DNA from: Malassezia japonica
Lineage: Eukaryota; Basidiomycota; Malasseziomycetes; Malasseziales; Malasseziaceae
Length of the DNA stretch: 64,000 nt
Direction of reading: 5' to 3'
NCBI RefSeq assembly: GCF_029542785.1
Contig: NC_083370.1
Span: 1,302,001 to 1,366,000 of the forward strand
A program made the position numbers and the translations under genes. Below are positions 39,812-50,879 of the stretch, piece after piece. Numbering within the stretch: position 1 is the first letter of the stretch; each line of letters opens with the position of its first letter. The notes under the pieces were generated by a model. It ran no database searches. It was not told the origin of the DNA and saw only the letters and a list, made by a program, of their open reading frames with translations.

Positions 39812-42398
39812 CTATGGGTCGGCCGGCGGAAGCCACGTAGCACGCGCCGCGGCGCGTTCGTTCGACTCCGCCTCGAGCTCGTGCGGCGCCTTGAAGGCAT
39901 CGGCGCGCGGCCACGCGGCAAGTGCGGCCTTGGCAAAGGCGGGAGAAGCGACCGAAGCGTCGAGCGTAGCACCACGCGCCTCGATGCGCTGCAGGAAGGC
40001 ATAGGCCTGCTCGTAAGCGGCGAGCGACGTCTTCATTTCAGCACGTCCAAGGCCAGAGACAAGCTCCGCAGCGTCGCTTGCACCGGAGGAACCACGCAGG
40101 ATCCAAAGTCCTTCCGCGGCACCAAGCACGTGCGCCGGAGATTGCGTGCCGTGGCGCTGCACAAACTCCGTCTGGAGCGCTTCGAGGGGCGCAGCAAGCG
40201 CGGGGACGTCTGCCGAGAGATCCTTGAGCGCGGCGGCGGCAGCATCGGGCAGCGGCGTCGCCTCGATCGCCTTACGGAAACGCAGCAGCTGCACGTGGAG
40301 CGTAGGGTGCGAAGCGTCGATCGCGTACGCAAGCGACAGCGCACGCAGGACCAGCAGCCACTTTTGCTCGCGCAGCGCAACCTCAAAGGTGCTCAGCCAG
40401 GTCTCGATCACGTTGGGGTTCGACACCTGCAGCTTGCGCACGTAGTGGTGTGCATCCTCGAGCGGCTTGCTCGTCGCAAAGAGCTTCTCGCCGTAGGGGT
40501 CCGCGTCGGGGGCGGGCATGAGATCGTCCTCGGTGATGCGCTCGACCTGCTTCGACGCCGCGGCGACGAGCTCGGCGCGCATTGCCGCCTTCTTTTGCGT
40601 GACGGCCGCACGCTTCTGCGCGGCGGCCTGCGCAGCCTCGCTTCCGGCGGCGGCCTGCTCGTCGTGCAGCTGCGCGTAGAGCTCAATCGCGCCGGACGCC
40701 GCCTGTACATAGACCGGGCGCGCGTACAGATCGTCCTCAAAGTGCACCGTCTGGACGTAAGAACGGAGCGTCATCTTGCGCAGGCAGTACGAGTGGAAGT
40801 CGAGCTGATCATCGTAGATCTCCGCCAGGATTTTGTCGATCTGGTGGAAGCGCTTGAGCGCAAGCGCGTCGTCGCCCGTGCGCTTGTGCGCCTTAGCGTC
40901 CTCGATCAGGTAGCCGACCGCCTGCATGTCCACCAGGTCCGCCACCGGGTCCGGCACGTCGGGCTTGGTAAAGAGCTTCAGCACGCGCGACGACTCCTCG
41001 ACGCGGTCGGCGCGCAAGAGGTACTTGGCCGCCTTGGTATTCAGGTAGCGGTCCTGGCCGTCGAGCAACCGCGCATCCTCCATCGCGTCGCTCGCCGCCT
41101 GGTAGGCGCCCGCCCGCTTCAGGATGCGCGCGCGCGTCATGTACAGCTCGGGCATCGCCGGCGAGTGCGCGATGATCGAGTCAATGTACTGCAGCGCACG
41201 CTCGGCGCGGCCCGTGTAGGAGTAGTGGTGCGCAAGGAAGTACATGGTCCACAGGTACGACGACGGGGGCTCAGCAGTGCCCCTTTCCTGCGTCGGGTCC
41301 CACTCCTGGCGGAACTGTTCGACGATTTCCTCGACTGCCGCCTGCTTGGCAGCGTCCTTGTACAGCGGCTTCACGTCTGAGAAGAGCGAAGGCACATTTT
41401 TCACGAGCGCACGCTCGATGTAGTCGCGGGCCTGCGTGGCGAACTGGGCGCCGTGCGCCTCATCCAGCGCGACGCGGCGCAGGGCGGTGGCCTTGGGGAA
41501 AGTCTCCTGGAGCTGCAGGAGCTGGGAGAGGACGAGCGACTCGCGCTCCTCGGCCGACTTGTCCTTCGCGAGCAGGTCCAGGAGGCGGCGGATCGTGCTC
41601 TTGTTCTCCGGATTCCGCTCGAGGAGGCGGCGCAGCACCGACTCGGCCTCGGTCGTGCGGCCCAACTCGTGGAGCGCCGCGGCCTTCATGTCGTCAATGG
41701 CCGGCAGGTCATAGAGCTTGTCCTGGTGCTTTTCGAGAATTGCAAGCACCTGCTCCGGCTCGTGGAGCTGTGCGAGGATGCTGGCGTGGTAGAGTACCAC
41801 CTCAGAGAACTCATAGTTGTGCGGCGGGACATCCTTCGTCACGTCCTCGTACGCAGTGAGGACGCGCACGGCCTGCGCCTTGTTGTTGGCGAGGTCGTGC
41901 GCAACGGCGAGCGCGATCCAATTCACGCGGAGATGGGGCTGCGCACGCAAGAGAATGAGGCGCGCTTCAATAAGCGGGGCATAGTTGCGCAGCTGCAACT
42001 GCATGAACGCCGACTCACGCACGAGGTTGATGTTACCCTAGGGTCAGTATGGTCAGTGCACGTACCCCCTCGATGCGGAGCGCCTGGCCGTAGCACTTGA
42101 GCGACTCCTCGTAGTTGCGGTCCATGCGGTGGATGATACCTAGCGCATGCCAGCAGATGAAGCTCATCAGGTTCTTGCACAGACCCTGCTTGGCGAGCTT
42201 CAGGCCCTCCTCCTTCTGGTGCATCGAAGCGAGGACCAGTCCCTTGATCGCGAGCGTCTCGCCGTGCTCGGGCACCTTCTTCAGGATGGCATCGGCGGTC
42301 TTGATCGCAGGCTTGTACTTCTTCGTTTCATACTCCTGGATGAGCTTGGCAAACAATGCCCGCTCTTTGGTCGGCAAAGGGACCACCTTGGGCGGCAT
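39812..42398 (-). CDS. NAT1: NatA N-terminal acetyltransferase auxiliary subunit (Nat1/NAA15)
   Basis: Two exons on minus, 42398-42066 and 42037-39812, with a 28-nt intron; 852 residues. NAA15 is the TPR scaffold that holds the catalytic Naa10 and anchors NatA on the ribosome. The N-terminus MPPKVVPLPTKERALFAKLI and the TPR series (YETKKYKPAIKTADAILKK, MHQKEEGLKLAKQG, MSFICWHALGIIHRMDRNYEES, LRNYAPLIEARLILLRAQP) are diagnostic. The NARP1-type middle and C-terminus (YSYTGRAERALQYIDSIIAHSP, YLNTKAAKYLLRADRVEES) follow. The intron contains two tandem CTGAC-type branch candidates, ACTGACC and ACTGACCC. Confidence 0.95.
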
Positions 42399-42814
42399 GC
42401 TGCTGCTGGTTGCGGACAAGGAGCGGTCTTCGTGACAGGTCACGTGATGACGGTCGATGACGGCGGCGATCGACGATGCTGGGTCAGGAGCCTCCTATGA
42501 CTGAAACTATGGAAGAACTAGCTGTGCGCACGCTGCGCACCGCCAGGCCGCCGCGCGGCGGTGCGGAGGCACGCGGAGCGCGAAGGAGCAGCGTTTATGT
42601 TTAGTCAGCATCCTTGCCCACGTGCCTCAGCGGCTCGCCCGACGGCCGAGAGGGCAAGCCGTGCTGGGAAAAAAAGGAAGGCAAACGCCCCCTTTTTCTT
42701 CTGCACCCAAACCTTCCCCCCGTTGGACTGGCGTTGCGCGACCGAGCGCACCCTTGCCACACGACATCCCCTAACACTTTTCTGGATTTGCTCGTGTGAT
42801 ACTACTTGCCCAAC
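42399..42814. promoter_or_regulatory. NAT1/EF-2 divergent promoter
   Basis: 416 bp, no credible ORF. CACGTG at 42441-42446 (43 bp upstream of the NAT1 ATG) and 42619-42624 (190 bp upstream of the EF-2 ATG). A pyrimidine-rich tract (TTTTTCTTCTGC, then CCTTCCCCCC) lies at about 42689-42721, a common feature before highly expressed fungal genes. Confidence 0.45.
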
Positions 42815-45343
42815 ATGGTGAACTTCACCGTTGATGAGATTCGCGGTCTTATGGACCGGCCGACCAACATCCGTAACATGTCGGTGATTGCGCACGTCGA
42901 CCACGGCAAGTCGACCCTGACTGACTCGCTCGTGTCGAAGGCCGGTATCATTGCCAACAACAAGGCCGGTGACATGCGTTTCATGGACACCCGTGACGAC
43001 GAGAAGGAGCGTGGTATTACGATCAAGTCGACTGCCATCTCGATGTACTTCCCCCTCGCCAAGGAGGAGATGGCCGCTGTCAAGCAGCCCTCTAACGGCA
43101 ACGAGTTCTTGATCAACCTGATCGACTCGCCCGGTCACGTTGACTTCTCGTCGGAGGTCACTGCTGCCCTCCGTGTTACCGACGGTGCCCTTGTCGTTGT
43201 CGACTGTATCGAGGGTGTCTGTGTGCAGACCGAGACTGTGCTCCGCCAGTCGCTCGGTGAGCGTATCAAGCCCGTCGTGTGTCTGAACAAGGTCGACCGT
43301 GCTCTTCTCGAGCTTCAGGTCGACAAGGAGGACCTCTACCAGTCCTTCCAGCGCACGGTCGAGTCGGTGAACGTGGTGATCGCCACCTACAACGACCCCG
43401 TCCTCGGTGAGTCGCAGGTGTACCCCGAGCGTGGTACCGTTGCCTTTGCTTCGGGTCTCCACGGCTGGGCCTTCACCCTCCGTCAGTTCGCCGCCCGCTA
43501 CGCCAAGAAGTTCGGTGTGGACAAGGACAAGATGATGACCAAGCTCTGGGGTGACAACTTCTTCAACCCCAAGACCAAGAAGTGGACCAACAAGGAGATC
43601 GACGCCGACGGCAACCGTCTCGAGCGTGCCTTCAACATGTTCATCCTCGACCCGATCTACCGCATCTTTGACTCGATCATGAACTTCAAGAAGGAGGAGA
43701 CCAAGAAGCTGCTCGAGAAGCTGGAGATCGTCCTCACCCAGGACGAGCAGGACCTCGAGGGCAAGCCCCTCCTCAAGGTCGTCATGCGCAAGTTCCTGCC
43801 CGCTGGTGACGCTCTCCTGGAGATGGTTGTTATCAACCTCCCCTCGCCCGTCACTGCGCAGCGCTACCGTGTCGAGACCCTCTACGAGGGTCCCCTCGAC
43901 GACCCCTCGGCCATTGGTATCCGCGACTGTGACCCCAACGGTCCCCTTATGCTCTACGTCTCGAAGATGGTTCCCACCTCGGACAAGGGTCGCTTCTACG
44001 CCTTCGGCCGTATCTTCTCGGGTACCATCCGCTCGGGCCCCAAGATCCGCATCCAGGGCCCCAACTACGTGCCCGGCAAGAAGGAGGACCTCTTTGTCAA
44101 GTCCATCCAGCGTACCGTGCTCATGATGGGCCGTTACATCGAGCCCATTGAGGACTGCCCTGCCGGTAACATTCTCGGTCTCGTCGGTGTCGACCAGTTC
44201 CTGCTCAAGAGCGGTACCCTTACCTCGGACGAGACTGCCCACAACATGCGTGTCATGAAGTTCTCCGTCTCGCCCGTCGTGCAGGTCGCCGTCGAGGTCA
44301 AGAACGCCAACGACCTGCCCAAGCTGGTCGAGGGTCTCAAGCGTCTCTCCAAGTCGGACCCCTGTGTCCAGTCGTGGATCGACGAGTCCGGCCAGCACAT
44401 TGTTGCCGGCGCCGGTGAGCTCCACCTGGAGATCTGTCTCAAGGATCTCGAGGACGACCACGCCGGTATCCCCCTCAAGATCTCGGACCCCGTCGTCGGC
44501 TACCGTGAGACTGTCCAGGCCGAGTCGAGCATGACTGCGCTCTCCAAGTCGCAGAACAAGCACAACCGTCTGTACGTCACTGCTCAGCCCCTCGACGAGG
44601 ACCTCTGCAAGGAGATCGAGACCGGCAAGGTCAACCCGCGTGACGACTTCAAGATCCGCGCTCGCCACCTCGCTGACGAGTACGGCTGGGACGTTGCGGA
44701 CGCCCGTAAGATTTGGTGCTTCGGCCCCGAGACGACCGGCCCTAACCTGCTTGTCGATGTCACCAAGGGTGTGCAGTACCTTAACGAAATCAAGGACTCG
44801 TGTGTCGCTGCCTTCCAGTGGGCCACCAAGGAGGGTGTCTGCGCCGAGGAGAGCGTGCGTGGTGTGCGCTACAACATTCTCGATGTGACGCTCCACACCG
44901 ACGCCATCCACCGTGGTGGTGGCCAGATCATCCCGACCTGCCGTCGCGTCTGCAACGCCGCCGCGCTCCTTGCGTCGCCCGGTCTCCAGGAGCCCATGTA
45001 CCTGGTCGAGATCCAGTGCCCCGACTCGGGTCTCGGTGGTATCTACTCGACGCTCAACAAGCGTCGTGGTCAGGTCTTCTCGGAGGAGCCGCGTGTGGGT
45101 ACCCCCATGGTTACCGTCAAGGCCTACCTCCCCGTTAACGAGTCGTTCGGCTTCAACGGTGACCTCCGCCAGGCTACTGGTGGTCAGGCCTTCCCCCAGT
45201 CGGTCTTCGACCACTGGGCGCTGATGAACGGTGTCGCGAGCGACAAGACCAGCAAGCTGTACGAGCTCGTCAAGTCCATCCGTGTCCGCAAGGGTCTCAA
45301 GGAGGAGGTGCCGGACCTTGCCACCTACTACGACAAGCTCTAA
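42815..45343 (+). CDS. EFT1: translation elongation factor EF-2
   Basis: Single exon, 842 residues from ATG 42815, exactly the family length. EF-2 is the GTPase that translocates the ribosome. P-loop AHVDHGKST (residues 26-34), switch regions around [19 protein letters not shown]3 DSPGHVDF and G4 NKVD are present. Domain IV carries the diphthamide site [13 protein letters not shown] (His near residue 699). The threonine in [12 protein letters not shown] corresponds to the regulatory phosphosite region. Codon use is the most biased in the window and generates an open 935-codon antisense frame with no homology. The gene lacks introns. Confidence 0.98.
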   Translation: MVNFTVDEIRGLMDRPTNIRNMSVIAHVDHGKSTLTDSLVSKAGIIANNKAGDMRFMDTRDDEKERGITIKSTAISMYFPLAKEEMAAVKQPSNGNEFLINLIDSPGHVDFSSEVTAALRVTDGALVVVDCIEGVCVQTETVLRQSLGERIKPVVCLNKVDRALLELQVDKEDLYQSFQRTVESVNVVIATYNDPVLGESQVYPERGTVAFASGLHGWAFTLRQFAARYAKKFGVDKDKMMTKLWGDNFFNPKTKKWTNKEIDADGNRLERAFNMFILDPIYRIFDSIMNFKKEETKKLLEKLEIVLTQDEQDLEGKPLLKVVMRKFLPAGDALLEMVVINLPSPVTAQRYRVETLYEGPLDDPSAIGIRDCDPNGPLMLYVSKMVPTSDKGRFYAFGRIFSGTIRSGPKIRIQGPNYVPGKKEDLFVKSIQRTVLMMGRYIEPIEDCPAGNILGLVGVDQFLLKSGTLTSDETAHNMRVMKFSVSPVVQVAVEVKNANDLPKLVEGLKRLSKSDPCVQSWIDESGQHIVAGAGELHLEICLKDLEDDHAGIPLKISDPVVGYRETVQAESSMTALSKSQNKHNRLYVTAQPLDEDLCKEIETGKVNPRDDFKIRARHLADEYGWDVADARKIWCFGPETTGPNLLVDVTKGVQYLNEIKDSCVAAFQWATKEGVCAEESVRGVRYNILDVTLHTDAIHRGGGQIIPTCRRVCNAAALLASPGLQEPMYLVEIQCPDSGLGGIYSTLNKRRGQVFSEEPRVGTPMVTVKAYLPVNESFGFNGDLRQATGGQAFPQSVFDHWALMNGVASDKTSKLYELVKSIRVRKGLKEEVPDLATYYDKL

Positions 45344-45660
45344 GTAGGTACTGCGTCGCAGTGCCACACTGTCTATGGATAGTAAAAATTGTGCTTCGTA
45401 GTCAACTGGCAACAGCTTTTGGTTCTCTCTAAAAGAAAGGGGAAAGAAAGGGGATGGAGGGGGTGGATGAATGGATCGTCACAGCAGTCGATGGGACGGC
45501 TTGCGCTGATGCACGACCAAGGCTGCAAGAGGGACAGGTCCACAGAGTATGTCTGTCTATACGTGACTACATGGTCCTGCGCTCACACGGCGCATGTCTG
45601 CTGCGCACTCTCCAGCACCCCCCCCCCCCTTCTGCTTTTTTTGTCATAATCATCGTCCGA
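45344..45660. other. 317-bp convergent gap EF-2/prefoldin 4, with C12 homopolymer
   Basis: 3' flanks. Contains a run of 12 C (45618-45629) followed shortly by a T7 run, and purine-rich GGGGAAAGAAAGGGGATGG near 45440. No gene is supported. Confidence 0.35.
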
Positions 45661-46131
45661 CTATCCAACTAGTTTTCCAAGTCTGGGTAAGCTCAGCAAA
45701 CTCGGCAACGTACTGATGTTCGAGCCAAACTTGGCGTACAATGCGACCTTGAGCTCGTTCATGCCCGACTCGCACTCGTCCATCACCTTTTGGAGGCGCG
45801 CGAGCTCCTTGTCGGCGCGCTGTGTGTCCTGCTCGAGCTGCGTGACGGCATCCTCCTGTGCCATGCTAATGTATGCATCGCCCACCTTGTACCTACTGTT
45901 AGCCATAGCACATACAGAATGCGCTCGTCCTCGAGCAGCTCAAGCTCCATGCCGAGATCGTCGAGCTCCTCGCGCTCCGTACGCCGCGCCTTGAGCTCCT
46001 CCTCGACGTCGCTAAAGGTTGCATGCAGACGACTGAAGCGGTTGATCCGCTGCTGGTCCTCCCACGACACCTCGACGTCGTTATTGCTCTTCTCGTCCAG
46101 CTGCATTAGCCTCGCAACGTACCATCCGCAT
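45661..46131 (-). CDS. GIM3: prefoldin subunit 4
   Basis: Three exons on minus, 46131-46123 (9 nt: Met-Arg-Met), 46100-45916 and 45892-45661; introns of 22 and 23 nt; 141 residues. Prefoldin is the hexameric chaperone handing actin and tubulin to CCT. VSWEDQQRINRFSRLHATF, then LELLEDERIL-YKVGDAYISM across intron 2, are typical of the beta-type subunit Pfd4. Long coiled-coil heptads flank the hairpin. The tiny first exon is supported by the common MRM start of fungal Pfd4 proteins and by a perfect 22-nt intron. Divergent from SKI3 by 56 bp. Confidence 0.93.
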
Positions 46132-46187
46132 CGCGGTCGTGTCTAAGGCTTAGTCAGCACTTCCTTGCTGGGCGTGTCGTGGCGAGC
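46132..46187. promoter_or_regulatory. 56-bp divergent GIM3/SKI3 gap
   Basis: All non-coding sequence between two divergent start codons. I see no TATA box or CACGTG. A GCTTAGTCAGCA string lies near 46150. Confidence 0.35.
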
Positions 46188-49100
46188 ATGTCGAGTGTCG
46201 ACAAGCAGATGCTGCGCGATACCCGCGCGCTCATACAGAAAGGAGACTGGGAGAAGGCGTCGGAGAAAGCGTACGTACCACCCCTAACGCAGTGCGGCGA
46301 TCCTCGAGTTCTCGCCGGAAAACTACAATGCGTACGTCGTTCGACTCACCCAGCCTCGTCTTCCGGGGTCTTGCGCTTCTTCACCTCGGTCAAGAGGAGG
46401 GATCCGAGACGTCATACCTGCGTGCGACGGAGGTCGATGGTAGCCAGGTCCTTGCCTGGCAGGGTCTCGAGAAGCTGTACAGCACGCAGAAGCAGTGGGC
46501 CAAGCTCGGCAATGTCTACCATCACCTCGCCGACATTGCGCTGAGTGCGGGCGACGCGGAAAAATGCGGAAACGCACTCACGAAGCTTATTGCGTTGCGG
46601 CGGCAGCACGGGTCGTACCCCGAGATCGCGCAGGCACTGCTCACCTTTGTGCCGCCGTCCAAGTACTGCTCTCTTCTCGAGACGCTTCCGGTGCCCGACC
46701 AGGCGGCGCCGGCGTCGAACCCTGCCTTCAACGCGCAGATGCTCGTACATGTTGGCGCGCTCGAAAACGTCCTCGAGCTGATCGACCTCCTCCAAAAGGC
46801 CGACACGCTCAAGATGGACGAGATCGTCAAGAAGCAAAAGAGCACACTCGAGGGCGCCAAGCTCGGCATGACTCTGCTGCGCAACCAGGCGACTGCTACG
46901 GTCTCGGCCCAGTCGCGCGTCCCGTCGCTGTACGAATACGTGATCAACTCGCCGCGTGCCGACGACAAGATGCGCCGCGACATGGAGGGGCGGCTGCTCC
47001 GCTTCTACCACCGCTTTGTGACCGCAATCCCGACGCGTGGCCCGTCTGCCAATGCGGGGCTCAAGAAAGAGATGCATGAAAAGACGTACGAGCTCGCCAA
47101 AGGCGCCGTGCTCCTCGGCATCTCTGACGAGCTCGCCTGGTCCATCTTTTTGGATTGGGGCGACTTTGCGCTCGTCCATCTGCCGTACATGCACCTGCTT
47201 ACCTTTGTGAAGCTCTTCCCCCGCTCGGCGCGCACCAACTCGATCCGCGCGCTTCTGCGCCTGGTCGGCGACGAGGCGTACCAGCGCGGCGACGCTGGTG
47301 AAGTGACGCGCGAGCAGATCCTCAAAGAGACGGACCTCTTGCAGCTCGCCCTCGATGGCCTCGACAATAAGCAGGACACTCTCTTTGCGCAGCGCATTGT
47401 CGCGCTCTTTTACCTGCTCGACAAGGACTATGCGTCGGCACTGGATATCCTTCTTGCCGCACACAGCAAGCTCGGGGACCGCGAGGCGAGCACCGGCGCG
47501 CCGGCCACCCACGTCACCCTCGAGCTCAATGCGCAGCTCGCGACGGCGTACACGCACCTGCACCCCCCCAAGTACCACAAAGAGGCGCAGCGCCTTACCC
47601 AGGCGGTCCTCGCCAAGGACGGCACAAACCTTGACGCGCGCTTTGACCACGCCTACCTGTGCAAAGCGCGCGGCGCCTGGTTCGAAGCTCGCCGCGGTTT
47701 CGAGGTCGTGATCTCGCTGGCGGCTGCGCAGGCCGAGTCGCTGCACGAGCTGCCCGAGAGCCCCGGCCGCAACCTGGCTGCGCTGCAGCTCTCGCCCGAC
47801 GCGCGTCTCGAGGCCGAGGCCGAGCTGGCCAACACGCTGATCGAGCTGAAGGAGCTTGTGCCCGCCAAGGACATGCTCGATGCGATGATCGAGCAGTACG
47901 ACAATGACGACAACGTCTTTGGCGCCGAGTTCCGTGCGCGCCTGTGGTACCTGCTCGGCCGCTGCTTCTGGGCGATGGGCGGCGAGTTCCGCAAGGATGC
48001 GCAGCATGCGTACCGCTGTTATGTCACGGCGATCAAGCGCTGCGGCTCGTTCGCCCCCGCCTTTACCGCCCTTGGCAAGTACTACGAGACGGAGGCGACG
48101 CCGCCGGACCTCGTGCGTGCGTCCAAGTGCTTCCAGAAAGCCTTTGAGATGGACGCGACCGAGTTCAGTGCCGCACAGCGCCTCGTCGAGCACTTTGCGG
48201 ACCAGCGCGAGTGGGGCCTTGTGGATGTGATTGCGCGCCGCGTGATCGAGGCGGAAGGCGGCGTCGAGGCGCTCGCCGGCCGCCCCAAGTCGGGCATCCA
48301 CGTCTCGCCGAACGCGTGGGTCTGGAAGGCGGTCGGCATTGTTGAGGCGCTGAACAACCACCCCGAGCAGGCGATTGTTGCGCTGCAGGTGACGCTGCGC
48401 TCGAACCCGCACGATGTCGACGCGTGGGTGCGCATGGGCGAGGCGTACCTTGCCTTTGGCCGTCCGATCCCTGCGCTCAAGACGTTTGGCAAGGCGCTGC
48501 AGCTCCTCGGTGCGACGCCGAGCGCTGGCGTGGAAGAGTGGCACATTTACTACAATGTCGCCGAGGCGCAGCGCCGCCTCGGCCGCTTTGACCGTGCCGT
48601 GACGATCCTTGCCCAGATCGCCGAGCAGCGCCCGGAGCAGCACAGTGTGCGTGCGATGCTTGCCGAGACGCGCCTCGACGAAGGCCGCCGTCTCCTTGCC
48701 TCGGGCTACGCCGCGCGCGCGCACAGCACGCTGCGCCACGCGATCTACGACGCGGTGTGTGCGCTGCGTGCCGACAAGCTGCTGAGCACCGCGTGGAAGG
48801 TGGCGGGCGATGCGTGTTTCTACCTCTCGAAGCTCGACCTGGGCCGTGCGCCGGACGACGCGGCGGCCGTTGCCCCGCCGCAAGGCGCCGCAGGCCTGCG
48901 CAGCACGCTGTACGAGCTCGTGCTGATGCTCGGCCAGCTTGACCTCGACGCGCGCCTCGCGGCGATCAGCGCGGTGTCGGCCGCGGACCTCACCGCCGCG
49001 ATTCCCGCCGACGACGACTGGAGCGAGCCGCGTGCGGCAGAGTACGCTCAGCATGCGGTGCTGTGCTACAAGTACATCGCCCAGGCCCAGTCAAGCGAGT

Positions 49101-50862
49101 CCAAGGTGACGGTGTTTTCGTGGGCCGATCTCGCCACTGGCCTCGCGCGCCTCGCGGCCACTGCCGACGAGGCCACAAGCACGCTTGCGCACGAGCAGGC
49201 CGTGCAGTGCGTCCGCCTCGCGCTGTCGATCAAGCCGCAGGCCCGTCTGTGGCTGCTCCTCGGCAACCTGCACTTTGCGCGCGACGTCGGCACGGCGCAG
49301 CACGCGTACATCATGGCGATCGAGAGCAGCCCCAAGAGCCCCGTGCCCTGGACCTCGCTTGGATTCCTGTACCTGAGCCAAGGCGACGCAGAGCTCGCCG
49401 AGCAGGCGTTCCTGCGTGCGCAGACCACGGCGCCCGACTGGCCCATGAGCTGGCTCGGGCGCGCGCTGCTCGCCGAGCACGGCGGTGACGCGCGTGCGCG
49501 CCTCGCGCTGTTTGAGCACGCCTACACGCTTGCCGAAGGCACCTCGCTCGAGGCCGACTATGGCTTTGCCATGTCGGCCTTTGTGCGCCTGCGCCAAGGC
49601 GCCAAGCTGTCGCAGACGCAGGTCCTGTCACCGCTCCTTGCGCTGAACCACTATGTCGCGCGGGCGCCGGTCGACGACGCCGGTCTGCACCTTTCTGCAC
49701 TGCTCGCCGAGCAGCTCGGCGCGGACCGCCTTGCGATCGAGCGTATCGAGCGCGCTGCCGCGCAGCTCGAGGCGGGCTTTGAGGCGACCGAGAGCACTGC
49801 GCTTGCGCTCAAGTACGGCATTGCGTCGATGAACCTCGGCCGCATCCGCCTTGCGCGCCGCGACGCGGACGGCGCGATCGAGGCGTTTGAAGGCGCACTC
49901 GCGCTTCTCGGCGAGGAGGACACCGAGGCGGTGCCGGTGCACGCGGATCAGCTGCAGCTCACACGCACCTCTGCGTCGGTCGGCATCGCGCATGCGCACT
50001 TTATGCAGGGCGCGCACGCCGACGGCATCGCCGAGCTCGAGGCGGCGCGCGCCGAGCTGCACGCGGCCGGCCTCGCAGACGATGCCGTGGCGGCGGCCCA
50101 TGCCGAGATCGCGGTACTCCTCGCGCGCATGCGCTGGCAGACGGGCGATCGCACGGCGATCGCCGAAGAACTCGACACGGCGTACGTACCCAGACTGACC
50201 CAGCCTCGCGCTCGCACCGACCGACTCGCTGCTCATCACCACCCGCGCGGCCCTCGCGTCGGCGGTGGGCGACACTGCGCAGTACAATGCAGTGCTCGGC
50301 CAGTTTGCCGCGTCGCTCTCGCCCGCCAAGAAGCTGCAGCTGCGCAACAGCCCGGCGACGGCTTCGCTGAGCATCTGGCAGCTGGCGGCTGCGGTACGTT
50401 GCTCTACTAACCCAGTTCCCCATCGATGCGCTGCTGCAGCACCTCGCCACGACGATCGGCTCGAGCGACTCGTCCACCGCCGTGCTCGTCCTTGCGGCCG
50501 AGACCATGACGCGCCTCGGCGCGGCGCGCGTCGCTGCTTCGGAGCCGCTGCCGTCGCTTGCGCTCGAGCAGGGCTCCGTCCTGGGCGTCGCGCGCCGCGT
50601 GCTCCGCGCCGTGCGCGAGCGCGAAGAGGGCGACTTGTACTGGCCGGACGCCGTCGCGAATCTCGCGCTCGCCGAGCTGCTCACCACGCGCGAGGCGACG
50701 TACACGCCCGAGGAGCCGGCGGCCGACGACGACGCGCCCAAGGCCCCGCGCGAGGTGCCGAGCGCTGCCGCAGCGGCGCAGCACGCCGCGGCGGCCGTGC
50801 ACCTCGCGCCGTGGCACGCCGGCCACCGCCGGCTGCTCGCCGCCGCGCACGGTCGTAATTAG
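46188..50862 (+). CDS. SKI3: Ski complex TPR scaffold Ski3
   Basis: Five exons, 46188-46270, 46293-46331 (39 nt), 46354-50181, 50204-50393 and 50416-50862; all four introns are exactly 22 nt; 1528 residues. Ski3 (TTC37) is the TPR scaffold of the Ski2-Ski3-Ski8 helicase complex, which feeds mRNA to the cytoplasmic exosome. The start MSSVDKQMLRDTRALIQKGDWEKASEKA, then AAILEFSPENYNA and LVFRGLALLHLGQ, match Ski3 only after splicing. Dozens of TPR helices follow (AWQGLEKLYSTQKQW, AYRCYVTAIKRCGSFAPAF, PVPWTSLGFLYLSQGDAELA). The C-terminus is Ala-rich. The stop is only 17 bp from the ATG of ALG7 on the same strand. Confidence 0.93.
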
Positions 50863-50879
50863 TCAGCCGTAGCTACCGT
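50863..50879 (+). promoter_or_regulatory. 17-bp same-strand gap SKI3/ALG7
   Basis: Between the SKI3 TAG and the ALG7 ATG there are 17 bases, too few for a separate terminator plus promoter, so ALG7 signals must lie within SKI3 coding sequence or the genes share a transcript. Confidence 0.45.

Noticed and set aside
42605..45412. Open 935-codon frame antisense to EF-2
   Set aside because: It mirrors the EF-2 codon bias (C-ending codons avoid stops on the opposite strand); composition is Leu/Val/Gly/Asp-rich without any recognisable domain.
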